A DNA stretch of 59,701 nt from Streptomyces sp. CB01580. Its GTDB lineage: Bacteria > Actinomycetota > Actinomycetes > Streptomycetales > Streptomycetaceae. Numbering within the stretch: position 1 is the stretch's first letter; every line of letters starts with the position of its first letter. Under the pieces are notes generated by a model, which worked only from the letters and a program-made list of their open reading frames with translations, ran no database searches and had not been told where the DNA came from. Positions 34,075 through 42,041 of this stretch are shown piece by piece. The translations under genes were made by a program, and so were the position numbers. Where the stretch lies: contig NZ_LIXJ01000039.1 of NCBI RefSeq assembly GCF_001905795.1, forward strand, positions 1 to 59,701, in the 5' to 3' direction.

Positions 34075-35034
34075 TCAGGCCGCCCAGGGCGCGATCGGGT
34101 ACCAGGGGATGATCTCGCGGCGCGCGAGCATCCTGACGTCCCAGTAGAGGAAGGTGAAGACGCCCGCGACGATCAGGGTCACCGCCGTCACGGCGGCCAT
34201 CCGGCCCGGCCTGGCCGTCAGCCAGACGGACAGCCGCCCACCGGCGAAGTAGGCCATGAGGAAGAAGAGCACCGCGACGATCACCACGTTGCCCATCGAC
34301 TGCAGCACGAACGCCGCCGCCCCGTAGAGGGGGTTGCCGCTCTCGGCCGCGTCACGGAAGAGCTGACGGAAGAGCGGATACGGCCGCCCGATGAGGAAGC
34401 CGCCGACCAGCACGCCCATGAAGACCTGCTGGACGTGGGGGAAGCGGCGGGCCGCCTTGGCGAACGGGTCACGGGTGTATCCCAGCGAGCTGAGCCCCAG
34501 GTAGAACATGGCCAGCCCGATCGCCCCGAACGTGACCATCGACTGGACCGAACGCCCCGACAGCACACCCGGAGCGGGCTGGGCATCGGAGAACTGCGGC
34601 ATCGACGTACCCACCAGACCGACCACCGCGCCGTACACCGCCGAGACCACGGCCATTCCCAGGAAGAGCCAGCCGAGCGGCCTCAGCGCCTGGACGGCCC
34701 GGCCGGCGCGGCTGTTCACGGTGCTCAGCATCGGGGCGACCGTGCCGAACACCGCGATGTTGCATGCGGTGAACGTCCCGGCGAGACCGGACGTGAAGGC
34801 GAAGGCCGTCCCGGCCGCCACCGAGGCGAGCGGGGACGTCTCCGGATCACGACCGAGAATCGACCTGGCGATAGTGCCGCCGACCGTCTTGTCGACGAAC
34901 TCGGCCGACCAGATCACGGTCAGCAGAAATCCGGCGACGATACTGACGACCAGCAGGAGGCCGCGCCGCCGCACCTCTCTCGCGCCGGTGCCGACGCCGC
35001 TCCCACGAACCGGTAATTCATCGATGTCTGCCAC
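34075..35034 (-). CDS. Polytopic membrane protein of the enediyne core region
   Basis: 319 residues from the GTG at 35034 with a model ribosome binding site (AAGGAGATCC). About seven hydrophobic segments: residues 25-45, 70-100 (FAFTSGLAGTFTACNIAVFG), 120-145, 165-185, 207-225, 245-268 and 280-302. The TSGLAGTFTACNIAVFGTVAPM element and repeat-like layout recall CcdA/DsbD electron-transfer membrane proteins, but only one such cysteine is clear. No confident family assignment. Its place between the DUF1702 genes and the thioesterase suggests a membrane role with UnbU and UnbV. Confidence 0.7.
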   Translation of the reverse strand: MADIDELPVRGSGVGTGAREVRRRGLLLVVSIVAGFLLTVIWSAEFVDKTVGGTIARSILGRDPETSPLASVAAGTAFAFTSGLAGTFTACNIAVFGTVAPMLSTVNSRAGRAVQALRPLGWLFLGMAVVSAVYGAVVGLVGTSMPQFSDAQPAPGVLSGRSVQSMVTFGAIGLAMFYLGLSSLGYTRDPFAKAARRFPHVQQVFMGVLVGGFLIGRPYPLFRQLFRDAAESGNPLYGAAAFVLQSMGNVVIVAVLFFLMAYFAGGRLSVWLTARPGRMAAVTAVTLIVAGVFTFLYWDVRMLARREIIPWYPIAPWAA

Positions 35035-35219
35035 AACGGATCTCCTTGTCGGCTGTCGGATGCGGCGACAGCGTAAAAGGGGATGGAGAGCGTTTCGTTC
35101 TTCCCGGTTGCCGGATATCCGGGACGGCGGACGGAAGGGGACGGAGCGGGGGACGGGTACGCGGTGGCGGACCGAATCGAGAAACGGAGGAGTCGGTCAC
35201 GGGCGACGCCCTCAGGAGC

Positions 35220-35485
35220 ATGGATGCGTCTGCCGATCGGACGACTCGCGAGGATGTGCCCGTGCCCCATGTCACGATCAGCAACGACGAGCCCGGCATC
35301 CGCGGTCCGATGGCCCAGCGTCCGGACACCGCCGCGCCGCTCGACCAACTCGCCGACGTACTGCCGCGGGAGCCGGCCTCCTTGAGCCGCGGGGAGCGCG
35401 AGCTGATCGCGGCGTACGTCTCCCACCTGAACAGCACGCCCTCCCGCGCCGGAACGCACGGCGCGGCCCCTGTACCAGGACCGCG
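35220..35485 (+). pseudogene. Degenerate AhpD-like gene fragment (paralogue of 18293)
   Basis: From an ATG at 35220 (CAGGAGC before it) or a GTG at 35262 the frame reads VPHVTISNDEPGIRGPMAQR, then PDTAAPLDQLADVLPREPAS and RGERELIAAYVSHLNST, closely matching the short protein at 18293-18643. After LNST the catalytic segment is scrambled (PSRAGTHGAAP in place of EFCASSHGA) and no further similarity is seen. The open frame then runs over the 3' end of the convergent thioesterase gene. It lacks both redox cysteines and is probably dead. Confidence 0.55.
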
Positions 35486-35508
35486 CACCGGGCATGTCCG
35501 TCGGCGCC

Positions 35509-35976
35509 TCAGCCTCCGCTCGTGGGGACCGAGGCCGACACCCGCGCGGCGTACGGTTCCAGGGCCAGCCGCAGGGCGTCGGGCACCCTGGTGGGGCGGG
35601 TGTCGCCGTTGGGGCCGCGCATGCAGGCCACCCGTTGCCGGCCGCGGGCCACCAGGTTCTCGGTGTCCTCGTGCAGCCGCAGATAGTCGAAGGTGAAGAC
35701 GAGCTGGGTCTCGGTCAGCTCCTCCAGGCGCATTCGGATCGCGAGCTGGTCGAAGGCGGTGATCTCGGCGAAGAACTCGCAGCCCACCGAGACGGTGAAC
35801 AGTTTCAGGTCGTCGCGGATGTCGTCGAGCACTTCGGGGGCCATGTCCAGCAGGAACATCTCCCGGCACCGGCCTTGCCAGCGGACGTAGTTGACGTAGT
35901 AGACGTTGCCGACCAGGTTGGTCTCCTCGAATCCGACGAGATGGCGCAGTTCGTAATAGGGCCGCACGTCGGCCAT
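35509..35976 (-). CDS. tebC: Enediyne thioesterase TEBC (E10-type)
   Basis: 155 residues from the ATG at 35976 (AAGGAAAGGG upstream). Single hot-dog fold of the 4-hydroxybenzoyl-CoA thioesterase family: YYELRHLVGFEETNLVGNVY followed by YVNYVRWQGRCREMFLLD, then FFAEITAFDQLAIRMRLEEL. The FEETNLVGNVYYVNY string is the TEBC signature; the usual catalytic Asp position is occupied by Asn/Glu as in SgcE10. It releases the polyene from PKSE. Here it is separated from pksE by about 6.7 kb, whereas many clusters place it directly next to pksE. Confidence 0.93.
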   Translation of the reverse strand: MADVRPYYELRHLVGFEETNLVGNVYYVNYVRWQGRCREMFLLDMAPEVLDDIRDDLKLFTVSVGCEFFAEITAFDQLAIRMRLEELTETQLVFTFDYLRLHEDTENLVARGRQRVACMRGPNGDTRPTRVPDALRLALEPYAARVSASVPTSGG

Positions 35977-36197
35977 CGGCTTTCCCTTTCCTTCGTCATC
36001 AGGGCAGGCGTCACCGGTCGCGCCTGTCTCTCTTCGCGCGGGACGGCGACGCCCCCTGCGCGTTCCGCGGATCCACCGGGCCCGGCCCGATTCATGGAGG
36101 ACCCACAGACACGATTGGGGATCGCCCAACGGGCGGCATCTCCCGGCTTGCTCAGGGATCTCGGGTCCGGACACCGGGCCACGTAGAAGTGCGGTCG

Positions 36198-36407
36198 ATG
36201 GAATCCAGAGCAATCCGGGAGTGGTACGCCACCGAGGTGGCGGGCGAGCATCGAGACAGCCCCGAGCCGGGCGGCCGCGCAACCGCGATCGGCCGCTCGT
36301 ACCGTACGACGGCGGCCGCACCGGGCGACGGCGGGCCGCTGACGGCCAAGCCCGGTCCGGTGACGTCGTTCCACGCGGCCCACTGGCACCCGTCGTCGCG
36401 CACCTGA
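36198..36407 (+). CDS. Possible small protein upstream of the SgcJ-like gene
   Basis: 69 codons from an ATG at 36198 to TGA. Third codon positions are mostly G or C, as in the real genes around it. The product (starting MESRAIREWYATEVAGEHRD and ending HAAHWHPSSRT) has no recognisable domain and no clear Shine-Dalgarno, and a minus-strand frame also crosses it. It could be a real small gene, a leader, or the end of a lost gene. Confidence 0.25.
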   Translation: MESRAIREWYATEVAGEHRDSPEPGGRATAIGRSYRTTAAAPGDGGPLTAKPGPVTSFHAAHWHPSSRT

Positions 36408-36482
36408 CAGATGAACGGAGCCGGACTCGTACCCGCCCGGTTCCCTCGGCATCGTGCCCACATCACGGAGGCAAGGAATCCG

Positions 36483-36911
36483 ATGAACTCCACTGACACC
36501 ACGACCACGACCACGGCCGACGAGCGGGAGCAGGACGTCGCAGGCCTGCCGGAGCGCATCATGGCGGCGTGGGCGGCTCATGACGCCGCCGCCTTCGCGG
36601 ACATCTTCACCGAGAACGCCAGCATGGTGATGCCCGGCGTCCACTGCCAGGGCAGGGAGGCCATCCGTTCGTTCATGGCGGCCGCCTTCGACGGCCCGTT
36701 CAAGGGCACCCAGGTCACCGGCGCGCCGGTCGCCGTGAACTTCCTCGGCGACGAAGCGGCCGTCCTGGTCACCGAGGGCGGTGTCCGCGCACCCGGCGAG
36801 GACACGCTCCGGCCCGAGCGCAGGGTACGCGCGTCCTGGGTCGCGGTACGGGGCGAGGACGGCGTGTGGTCCCTGGCGGCGTACCAGAACAGTCCGTTCG
36901 ACGCGTCCTGA
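36483..36911 (+). CDS. SgcJ/EcaC family SnoaL-like protein
   Basis: 142 residues from the ATG at 36483 (GGAGGCAAGGA upstream). Cone-shaped alpha+beta NTF2/SnoaL fold: LPERIMAAWAAHDAAAFADI, FTENASMVMPGVHCQGREAI and RRVRASWVAVRGEDGVWSLA match the SgcJ/EcaC family. SgcJ-type proteins occur in nine-membered enediyne clusters, where work on C-1027 implicates them in maturation of the polyene to the cyclised core; the exact reaction is unsettled. A strong terminator follows at 36942-36974. Confidence 0.85.
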   Translation: MNSTDTTTTTTADEREQDVAGLPERIMAAWAAHDAAAFADIFTENASMVMPGVHCQGREAIRSFMAAAFDGPFKGTQVTGAPVAVNFLGDEAAVLVTEGGVRAPGEDTLRPERRVRASWVAVRGEDGVWSLAAYQNSPFDAS

Positions 36912-36941
36912 CGAACGTCCGCCGCAGACGACGAGAAGGCG

Positions 36942-36974
36942 GGGGCCGCCCGGACACACCATCCGGGCGGCCCC
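36942..36974 (+). terminator. Terminator after the SgcJ-like gene
   Basis: GGGGCCGCCCGGA (36942-36954) and TCCGGGCGGCCCC (36962-36974) form a perfect 13-bp stem with a 7-base loop, 31 bp after the stop codon. Confidence 0.75.
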
Positions 36975-37252
36975 GTCGGTGCGTCCGGGGCGCCGGGCCG
37001 ACGGGCGGGCCGTGCCCGGACACCGGGCTCTGGGCACGCCGAAAGGTCCGGCCGAGAAGGGCATGCTGCGCCCGGCGGCGAACGCCTGGAGGGCGGGAAC
37101 CGGCGGTCGCCGTCAGAAGACAGTGGGAGGGGCCATGGCCAGGACCCGGGGACCGATCCGGCGCATGCCGCCGGCGCCGAACCGACCGAGGTCCCGGTCG
37201 CCCGACGCGGCTCCGGCCCCGAAGGCATTACGGCGGCGCTCGCACCCGGAGG
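36975..37252. other. Gap between convergent genes, nothing recognised
   Basis: About 280 bp between the SgcJ terminator and the end of the AraC-type gene. A short open frame from the ATG at 37134 (after GGGAGGGGCC) encodes only a Pro/Arg-rich string and is not taken as a gene. Confidence 0.4.
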
Positions 37253-38032
37253 TCATCCGACGGGCTGCACCGGGTTGTTCTCGAAGGCGGCCGACCGTAC
37301 CTGCTGGAGCGCCATCAGCACCGGCGGATCGAGAACCCGCACGCCTCGCAGCGGGAATTCGACGACGGCATGCGCCGCTCGCGAACGGATTTCCAGGGGA
37401 CCGAGAGATCCCACATGGACCGGCAGCCCGTCCGTCAGCGCCTCATGCGCGGTGGCGGGTACGGAGTGGCCCAGCAAATACCACACGCCGGGCGGCACGT
37501 TCTTCATCTCGAACGGTCCGGGCGTAAGGAGAACCGTGCAGCTAATGGGCCGGCCCTCCGGCACTCTCGTCGGGAAGATGCCCAGGAAAATAAGGCCTAA
37601 TTCGGCGACGGTCGGCGCAGTGACGAAACCCCGCACCGACTCTCCGGCGCCCATGTTTCTTGCGACGTTTATCTGCGTCGCGTATCCACCGAACTGCCGG
37701 TACAGCGAAGGCGGAAGTCCGACGCTGTTCGTGAAGCGTGAGCTGAACGTTCCGACGCTGCTGTATCCGACGCTGCAGCTGATGTCCGTGACCGTCATGC
37801 CGGTGGTTAACAGCAGCCGCTTGGCCTCCTGTATCCGCAGCGCGGAGAGGAAACGTTTCGGTGAAATCCCGGTGAGCCGATGGAATTCGCGAGAGAAGTG
37901 AAATTTGCTGTACATGGCGAATCTAGCCATGTCATCGATGCTCAGGGGCTCCGAGAGCTTGTTCCGCATGATGCGGATCGACTGCTCCACGGCCCTCTCG
38001 ATCCCTGACACTGTGCACTGTGCACTGTGCAT
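37253..38032 (-). CDS. AraC/XylS family regulator (SgcR2-like)
   Basis: 259 residues from the ATG at 38032, with GGAGGA 6 bp upstream. The two AraC helix-turn-helices lie at the N terminus (residues about 10-110: IDDMARFAMYSKFHFSREFH, ISPKRFLSALRIQEAKRLLL, and TDISCSVGYSSVGTFSSRFT) and are followed by a C-terminal effector-like region (TAPTVAELGLIFLGIFPTRV, MKNVPPGVWYLLGHSVPATA). This Rob-like layout also fits SgcR2 of the C-1027 cluster, a pathway activator. It is divergent from the DUF5987-GMC pair. Tandem repeats just upstream of its start are candidate binding sites. Confidence 0.85.
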   Translation of the reverse strand: MHSAQCTVSGIERAVEQSIRIMRNKLSEPLSIDDMARFAMYSKFHFSREFHRLTGISPKRFLSALRIQEAKRLLLTTGMTVTDISCSVGYSSVGTFSSRFTNSVGLPPSLYRQFGGYATQINVARNMGAGESVRGFVTAPTVAELGLIFLGIFPTRVPEGRPISCTVLLTPGPFEMKNVPPGVWYLLGHSVPATAHEALTDGLPVHVGSLGPLEIRSRAAHAVVEFPLRGVRVLDPPVLMALQQVRSAAFENNPVQPVG

Positions 38033-38057
38033 TCTGTCCTCCGAAGCCGAGACGGAT

Positions 38058-38095
38058 GCCGATCGGTCACGCCTGTGAGCCGATCGTTTCACGCC
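38058..38095. promoter_or_regulatory. Tandem direct repeats upstream of the AraC gene
   Basis: GCCGATCGGTCACGCC (38058-38073) and GCCGATCGTTTCACGCC (38079-38095) are direct repeats whose GCCGATCG parts start 21 bp apart, two helical turns. They lie 26-63 bp upstream of the regulator ATG. Such spacing is typical of AraC-family half-sites, so autoregulation or control of the divergent operon is likely. Confidence 0.45.
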
Positions 38096-38338
38096 AGGTG
38101 AAGTCGGTCGGCTCCGCGACATTATTAGCGACCGGTAAGGGGCCGGGCAACCACGAAATCGATGTTTGCCACGAATGACCCATGGGCATATGCGGAATCC
38201 TTTAGGCGCGGAGTTACAGCAATGGCGGAGATGCTTTGATCATCCCCGCGGCGGAGGATCAGTGCACGGAGAGAGGCTTCCGGCATGCCGAGTCGCCGCC
38301 GAGTTCACATCGGGCCCGCACACCGAAATGGAGAAGGA
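38096..38338. other. Divergent promoter region, AraC gene and DUF5987 gene
   Basis: About 240 bp without a gene, somewhat richer in A and T than its surroundings (ACATTATTAGCG, GATGTTTGCCACG). It should hold the promoters of the divergent units. No exact -35/-10 pair stands out. The ribosome binding site GGAGAAGGA closes it at 38330-38338. Confidence 0.4.
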
Positions 38339-38908
38339 ATGCCTTCCATTCAACCGATGTTAAATCAGGACAAAGTCAGCACGTTGGAGGCCTTCGCCGA
38401 CACCATAGTTCCCGGTGCGAAACGCAACGACGAGGACCGGGCTGTGGCCGGCGTCGTACCCGGTCCCGGCGCGGTGGCGGCCGGCGCCCTCGAACTGCTC
38501 CGGACCGCTGCCACCGGGCTCTCGGACTCCCTGGACGACTTCGCCGACGCCCTCAACGCACACGCCCGGCTGCACGCTGCCGGGGAACCGGCCGAGCCGG
38601 ACCCCGCGGTGCCGCCCTTCGTCGCACTGTCCTACGCCGAGCGCACCCGCCTGGTGACCGTCCTGACCGCCCCCGGCCACCCCGAACGCGACCTGTGGGT
38701 CAGTCTCGCCCTGTTCAGCAACATGGCCTTCGATACCGGTGCCCACCTGCACACCGCCGACGCGATCGCCGCCGGGCACCCGGGGCTGGCCGCCCTGGGC
38801 TTCGCACCCCCGTCCCACGACGGGCAGTGGCGCTTCGCCGAATTCTCCTACGGTCGCCCTCTCGCCCGGCTCCACCCCGACACCACACCCTCCGGGAGCC
38901 TGGCGTGA
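38339..38908 (+). CDS. DUF5987-like protein of enediyne clusters (E8-like)
   Basis: 189 residues from the ATG at 38339. The start (LNQDKVSTLEAFADTIVPGA) and the mostly alpha-helical body (YAERTRLVTVLTAPGHPERD, FSNMAFDTGAHLHTADAIAA) look like the small subunit of membrane-linked dehydrogenases (gluconate 2-dehydrogenase subunit 3-like), which pairs with a GMC flavoprotein. The next gene is exactly such a GMC protein, coupled by a GTGA overlap. A two-subunit oxidoreductase is therefore likely. The equivalent in C-1027 is probably the gene next to sgcE9. Confidence 0.7.
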   Translation: MPSIQPMLNQDKVSTLEAFADTIVPGAKRNDEDRAVAGVVPGPGAVAAGALELLRTAATGLSDSLDDFADALNAHARLHAAGEPAEPDPAVPPFVALSYAERTRLVTVLTAPGHPERDLWVSLALFSNMAFDTGAHLHTADAIAAGHPGLAALGFAPPSHDGQWRFAEFSYGRPLARLHPDTTPSGSLA

Positions 38909-40560
38909 ACGCTACCGAGCAGACCGACGTGCTGATCGTGGGCAGCGGATTCGGCGGAGCCATCTCCGCCTACCACCTGGCCGCGGGCGGGGCGAAGGTG
39001 ACCGTGCTGGAGAGGGGCCCGTGGCTGGAATCCAACGACTTCGAGCACGACTTCCTCCTCGGTTCCTCCTATACCCGGATCTTCGATTTCACCGTCGGCG
39101 ACGGTATGAGCCTGCTCGGCGGCAACTGCGTCGGCGGAGGCAGCGTCGTCTACTTCGCAGCGATGCCCCGCGCGCCCCGCTTCGTCTTCGACCGCACCGG
39201 AAGCATCGGCCGCCGGATGTGGCCGGCCGCGATCAGCCGCGACACCCTCGACCCCTGGTACGACGTGGTCAGCGAGGCGCTGCCGGTATCCACCCAGAGC
39301 TGGCAGGACGTCAGCTACGCCGGCGGTCTGTTCGCCGCGGCCTGCGACCACGCCGGGCGGACCGCCAACCCCGTCCCCACCGCCGTGGACAACTCCAAGT
39401 GCACCAACTGCAACTGGATGATGGCCGGCTGCCGGTTCGACGCGAAACGCTCACTCCTGCTGAACTACCTGCCCGCGGCACGAGCCCACGGCGCCGAGGT
39501 GCGGCCGCTCCACGAGGTGCAGAAGCTCACCCGCACCGACAGCGGCGGCTACCGGGTGCACTACAACACCATCGACGACACGGACTACCGGCTGACCAAC
39601 GGCAGCGGCGTCATCGACGCCAAGATCGTCATCCTGGCCGCGGGGGCCGGCGCCACCCCGGTCATCCTGCAGCGCTCCGCCGGCGACCTCGGCGGGATGC
39701 CGCACGCCGTCGGACGCTACTTCTCCGGCAACGGCGAGCGGCTCAACAACGCCGTGATCAACGAAGAGCGCGCCCGGGACCTCCTGGGCCTGGACCGTGG
39801 CGACGGCACCGCCTATCTCGCCAACCAGATCGGCAAGGGCCCGGTCGTGGCGAGCTGGGACAACCTCGACGGCAACCTGCCCGAGCACTCCCGGTTCTCG
39901 CTCGAACAGCTCTACTTCCCGCCAGGCTTCGGCACCATCCTCGCCCAGGTCCCCGACGCCAAGGGCCCTAGCTGGTTCGGTGCGGAGAAGACCGAGATGG
40001 TCCGGCGCTGGCGCTCCTGGCTGACCATCTTCACGATGGTCGAGGACGACAACGAGGGCGTCTTCGGCCCGCCGCCGCCGACCGGGAACGCCGTCCGGAT
40101 CTCCCAGCAGATGCTCGGCCGAGGCCCCATCTCCTACCGGCCCACCGCCAACACCCTGCGCGGCTGGGACGAGTCCGACGCGGTCGTCAAGGACATCCTG
40201 GAACGCGACGGACTGGCCCGCGTGATGCCCTGGACCAACGACGTGGTGGGCGCCTACACCGTCCACCCGCTCGCCTCCTGCCGCATCGGCGACGACCCGC
40301 ACACGTCCGCCCTGGACGACCGGCACGAACTGCGCGGCCACCCCGGCATCTTCGTGACGGACGGCTCCGCGGTACCGGGCGCCCTCACCGTCAATCCGGC
40401 GCTCACCATCTCCGCACTGGCCGAACGCGCCATCCCAGGGATCGTCCGGGCGGCCCGCGACCGGGGCGTCGACGTCACCTACGGCGCCCCCACCCCGGAC
40501 GGCGGCGTCTCCGGCCGGGCCGGCGTCCGCCCGCAGCTTCCCTTCCTCACCCGCGAATAG
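38905..40560 (+). CDS. GMC oxidoreductase, SgcE9-like
   Basis: 551 residues from a GTG overlapping the previous stop. LIVGSGFGGAISAYHLA at residues 10-27 is the FAD-binding dinucleotide fold, NCVGGGSVVYFAAMPRAP the GMC signature 1 region, LAAGAGATPVILQRS signature 2, and HPLASCRIGDDPHTSALDD with FVTDGSAVPGALTVNPALTI the C-terminal active-site block. An unusual NSKCTNCNWMMAGCRFDAKR segment has three or four cysteines, as in cholesterol-oxidase-like and E9 proteins, and may hold a metal or disulfide. It likely oxidises an alcohol of the core or a shunt intermediate. A terminator follows at 40605. Confidence 0.87.
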   Translation: MNATEQTDVLIVGSGFGGAISAYHLAAGGAKVTVLERGPWLESNDFEHDFLLGSSYTRIFDFTVGDGMSLLGGNCVGGGSVVYFAAMPRAPRFVFDRTGSIGRRMWPAAISRDTLDPWYDVVSEALPVSTQSWQDVSYAGGLFAAACDHAGRTANPVPTAVDNSKCTNCNWMMAGCRFDAKRSLLLNYLPAARAHGAEVRPLHEVQKLTRTDSGGYRVHYNTIDDTDYRLTNGSGVIDAKIVILAAGAGATPVILQRSAGDLGGMPHAVGRYFSGNGERLNNAVINEERARDLLGLDRGDGTAYLANQIGKGPVVASWDNLDGNLPEHSRFSLEQLYFPPGFGTILAQVPDAKGPSWFGAEKTEMVRRWRSWLTIFTMVEDDNEGVFGPPPPTGNAVRISQQMLGRGPISYRPTANTLRGWDESDAVVKDILERDGLARVMPWTNDVVGAYTVHPLASCRIGDDPHTSALDDRHELRGHPGIFVTDGSAVPGALTVNPALTISALAERAIPGIVRAARDRGVDVTYGAPTPDGGVSGRAGVRPQLPFLTRE

Positions 40561-40604
40561 CGCGGACCCGGACGGCGGGCAGCAGAGCGAGCCGTATCCG
40601 CCCA

Positions 40605-40642
40605 CCGCTGTGCTCTCCCGGAGGGCCGGGAGAGCACAGCGG
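40605..40642 (+). terminator. Strong terminator after the GMC gene
   Basis: CCGCTGTGCTCTCCCG and CGGGAGAGCACAGCGG form a perfect 16-bp stem with a 6-base loop (GAGGGC), 44 bp beyond the GMC stop and 40 bp before the next gene start. Confidence 0.8.
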
Positions 40643-40681
40643 AAGATGACGGGATATGAGCGGGAGTTCTATGTTTCTTCC

Positions 40682-41929
40682 ATGATGGCCGCTGAGAGCG
40701 AATTCGCGAAAATAATGGGCTGCCGAGTCTGTGGCGGCAACCTGCAGAAGTTCATCGACTTCGGACGCCAACCCGTCTCCAACGCCTTCGTGGATCCCGC
40801 CGACCTGACCGGTGAGGTGTTCTACGACCTCGCGATGGGGCAGTGCTCCACCTGCACCATGGTCCAGCAGTTGAACGAGGTCCCCCGGGACGTCATGTTC
40901 CATTCCGGATACCCCTATCGCTCGTCCGAGTCGCGGCTCATTCGAGAACATTTCGAGCGGACCGCCCTGGAGTTTCTGGACGGGCAGCTCGGCAGCCGTA
41001 CACCCTTTGTCGTGGAAATCGGCTGCAACGACGGTGTCATGCTGGAGACCCTCCGCAGGCAGGGAGTGCGGCACCTCGGGGTCGACCCGTCGGCGGGGGC
41101 GGCCGAGGTCGCCCGGGAGCGGGGGAGCGAGGTGAGGGTCGATTTCTTCGACGAGGCGTCCGCGGCCGCCATCCGCTTCGAGAAGGGGCCCGCCGACCTG
41201 ATCTTCTCCGCCAACACGATCAGCCACCTCGCCTACTTCGACTCCGTGCTGAAGGGCGTCGACGTGCTGCTCGCCCCCGACGGGGTGCTCGTCTTCGAGG
41301 ACCGCTATCTGGGGGACATCGTCGAGCGCACCGCGTTCGACCAGATCTATGACGAGCACTACTACCTGCTCAGCGCGCGCTCGATGCGGGCCACCGCCGA
41401 CCGCTTCGGTTTCGAGCTGGTGGACGCGGTGCGGCTGCCGGTGCACGGCGGCTCCCTGCGGTACACCCTGGCCCGGCCCGGCACCCGCGAGGTGCGGGCG
41501 TCCGTCCAGGAGCTGCTGGCCGACGAGGAGCGGCAGGGTCTGGGCGACATCGCGACGCTGCGCCGGTTCGCCGACACCGCGGAGCACGTCTGCCAGGACT
41601 TGGTGGGGCTCCTGCGCGAGCTGCGCGCCGACGGGCGCAGCATCGCCGGGTACGGCGCGACCTCGAAGAGCGCCACGATCCTCAACCACTGCGGCATCGG
41701 CCCGGACCTCATCCCGTACATCTGCGATTCGACGCAGGTCAAACAGCACCTGGTGACTCCTGGTTCGCACATTCCGGTGCGTCCGCCCGAGGTGTTCGCC
41801 GACCCGTATCCGGAGTACGCGGTGCTCTTCGCCTGGAACCACGAGAAGGAGATCATGGCGAAGGAGCGGCAGTTCGCGGAGCAGGGCGGCAAGTGGATCC
41901 TGTACGTGCCGGGCGTGCACATCGTGTAG
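40682..41929 (+). CDS. NDP-sugar C-methyltransferase (SgcA3/TylCIII-like)
   Basis: About 415 residues from the ATG at 40682 (the next codon is also ATG; 40646 is an earlier in-frame ATG directly after the terminator stem). N-terminal zinc-binding part: CRVCGG and, 40 residues on, CSTC. Then the SAM-binding motif VVEIGCNDGVMLETL, YDEHYYLLSARSM, and the C-terminal TYG-like GYGATSKSATILNHCGI domain typical of the sugar C-methyltransferases (Methyltransf_13/14). These add a methyl to carbon 3 or 5 of a dTDP-4-keto-6-deoxyhexose; C-1027 needs such a step. The following rmlA and rmlB relic belong to the same pathway. Confidence 0.88.
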   Translation: MMAAESEFAKIMGCRVCGGNLQKFIDFGRQPVSNAFVDPADLTGEVFYDLAMGQCSTCTMVQQLNEVPRDVMFHSGYPYRSSESRLIREHFERTALEFLDGQLGSRTPFVVEIGCNDGVMLETLRRQGVRHLGVDPSAGAAEVARERGSEVRVDFFDEASAAAIRFEKGPADLIFSANTISHLAYFDSVLKGVDVLLAPDGVLVFEDRYLGDIVERTAFDQIYDEHYYLLSARSMRATADRFGFELVDAVRLPVHGGSLRYTLARPGTREVRASVQELLADEERQGLGDIATLRRFADTAEHVCQDLVGLLRELRADGRSIAGYGATSKSATILNHCGIGPDLIPYICDSTQVKQHLVTPGSHIPVRPPEVFADPYPEYAVLFAWNHEKEIMAKERQFAEQGGKWILYVPGVHIV

Positions 41930-42041
41930 GGCGGAACGGCGTGCGGAATCCGGTCCTGCGGGGATCGTGCCGCATTCTCGGAGATGCGGATTTCTCTCCC
42001 CTCTCGCGACCATGGTGAAATAGAGGGAGGAGATCGTCTCC

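Noticed and set aside
36198..36407. Small chromoprotein apoprotein gene
   Set aside because: The 69-residue product has no signal peptide, no cysteines for the two conserved disulfides and none of the immunoglobulin-like pattern of CagA or NcsA.
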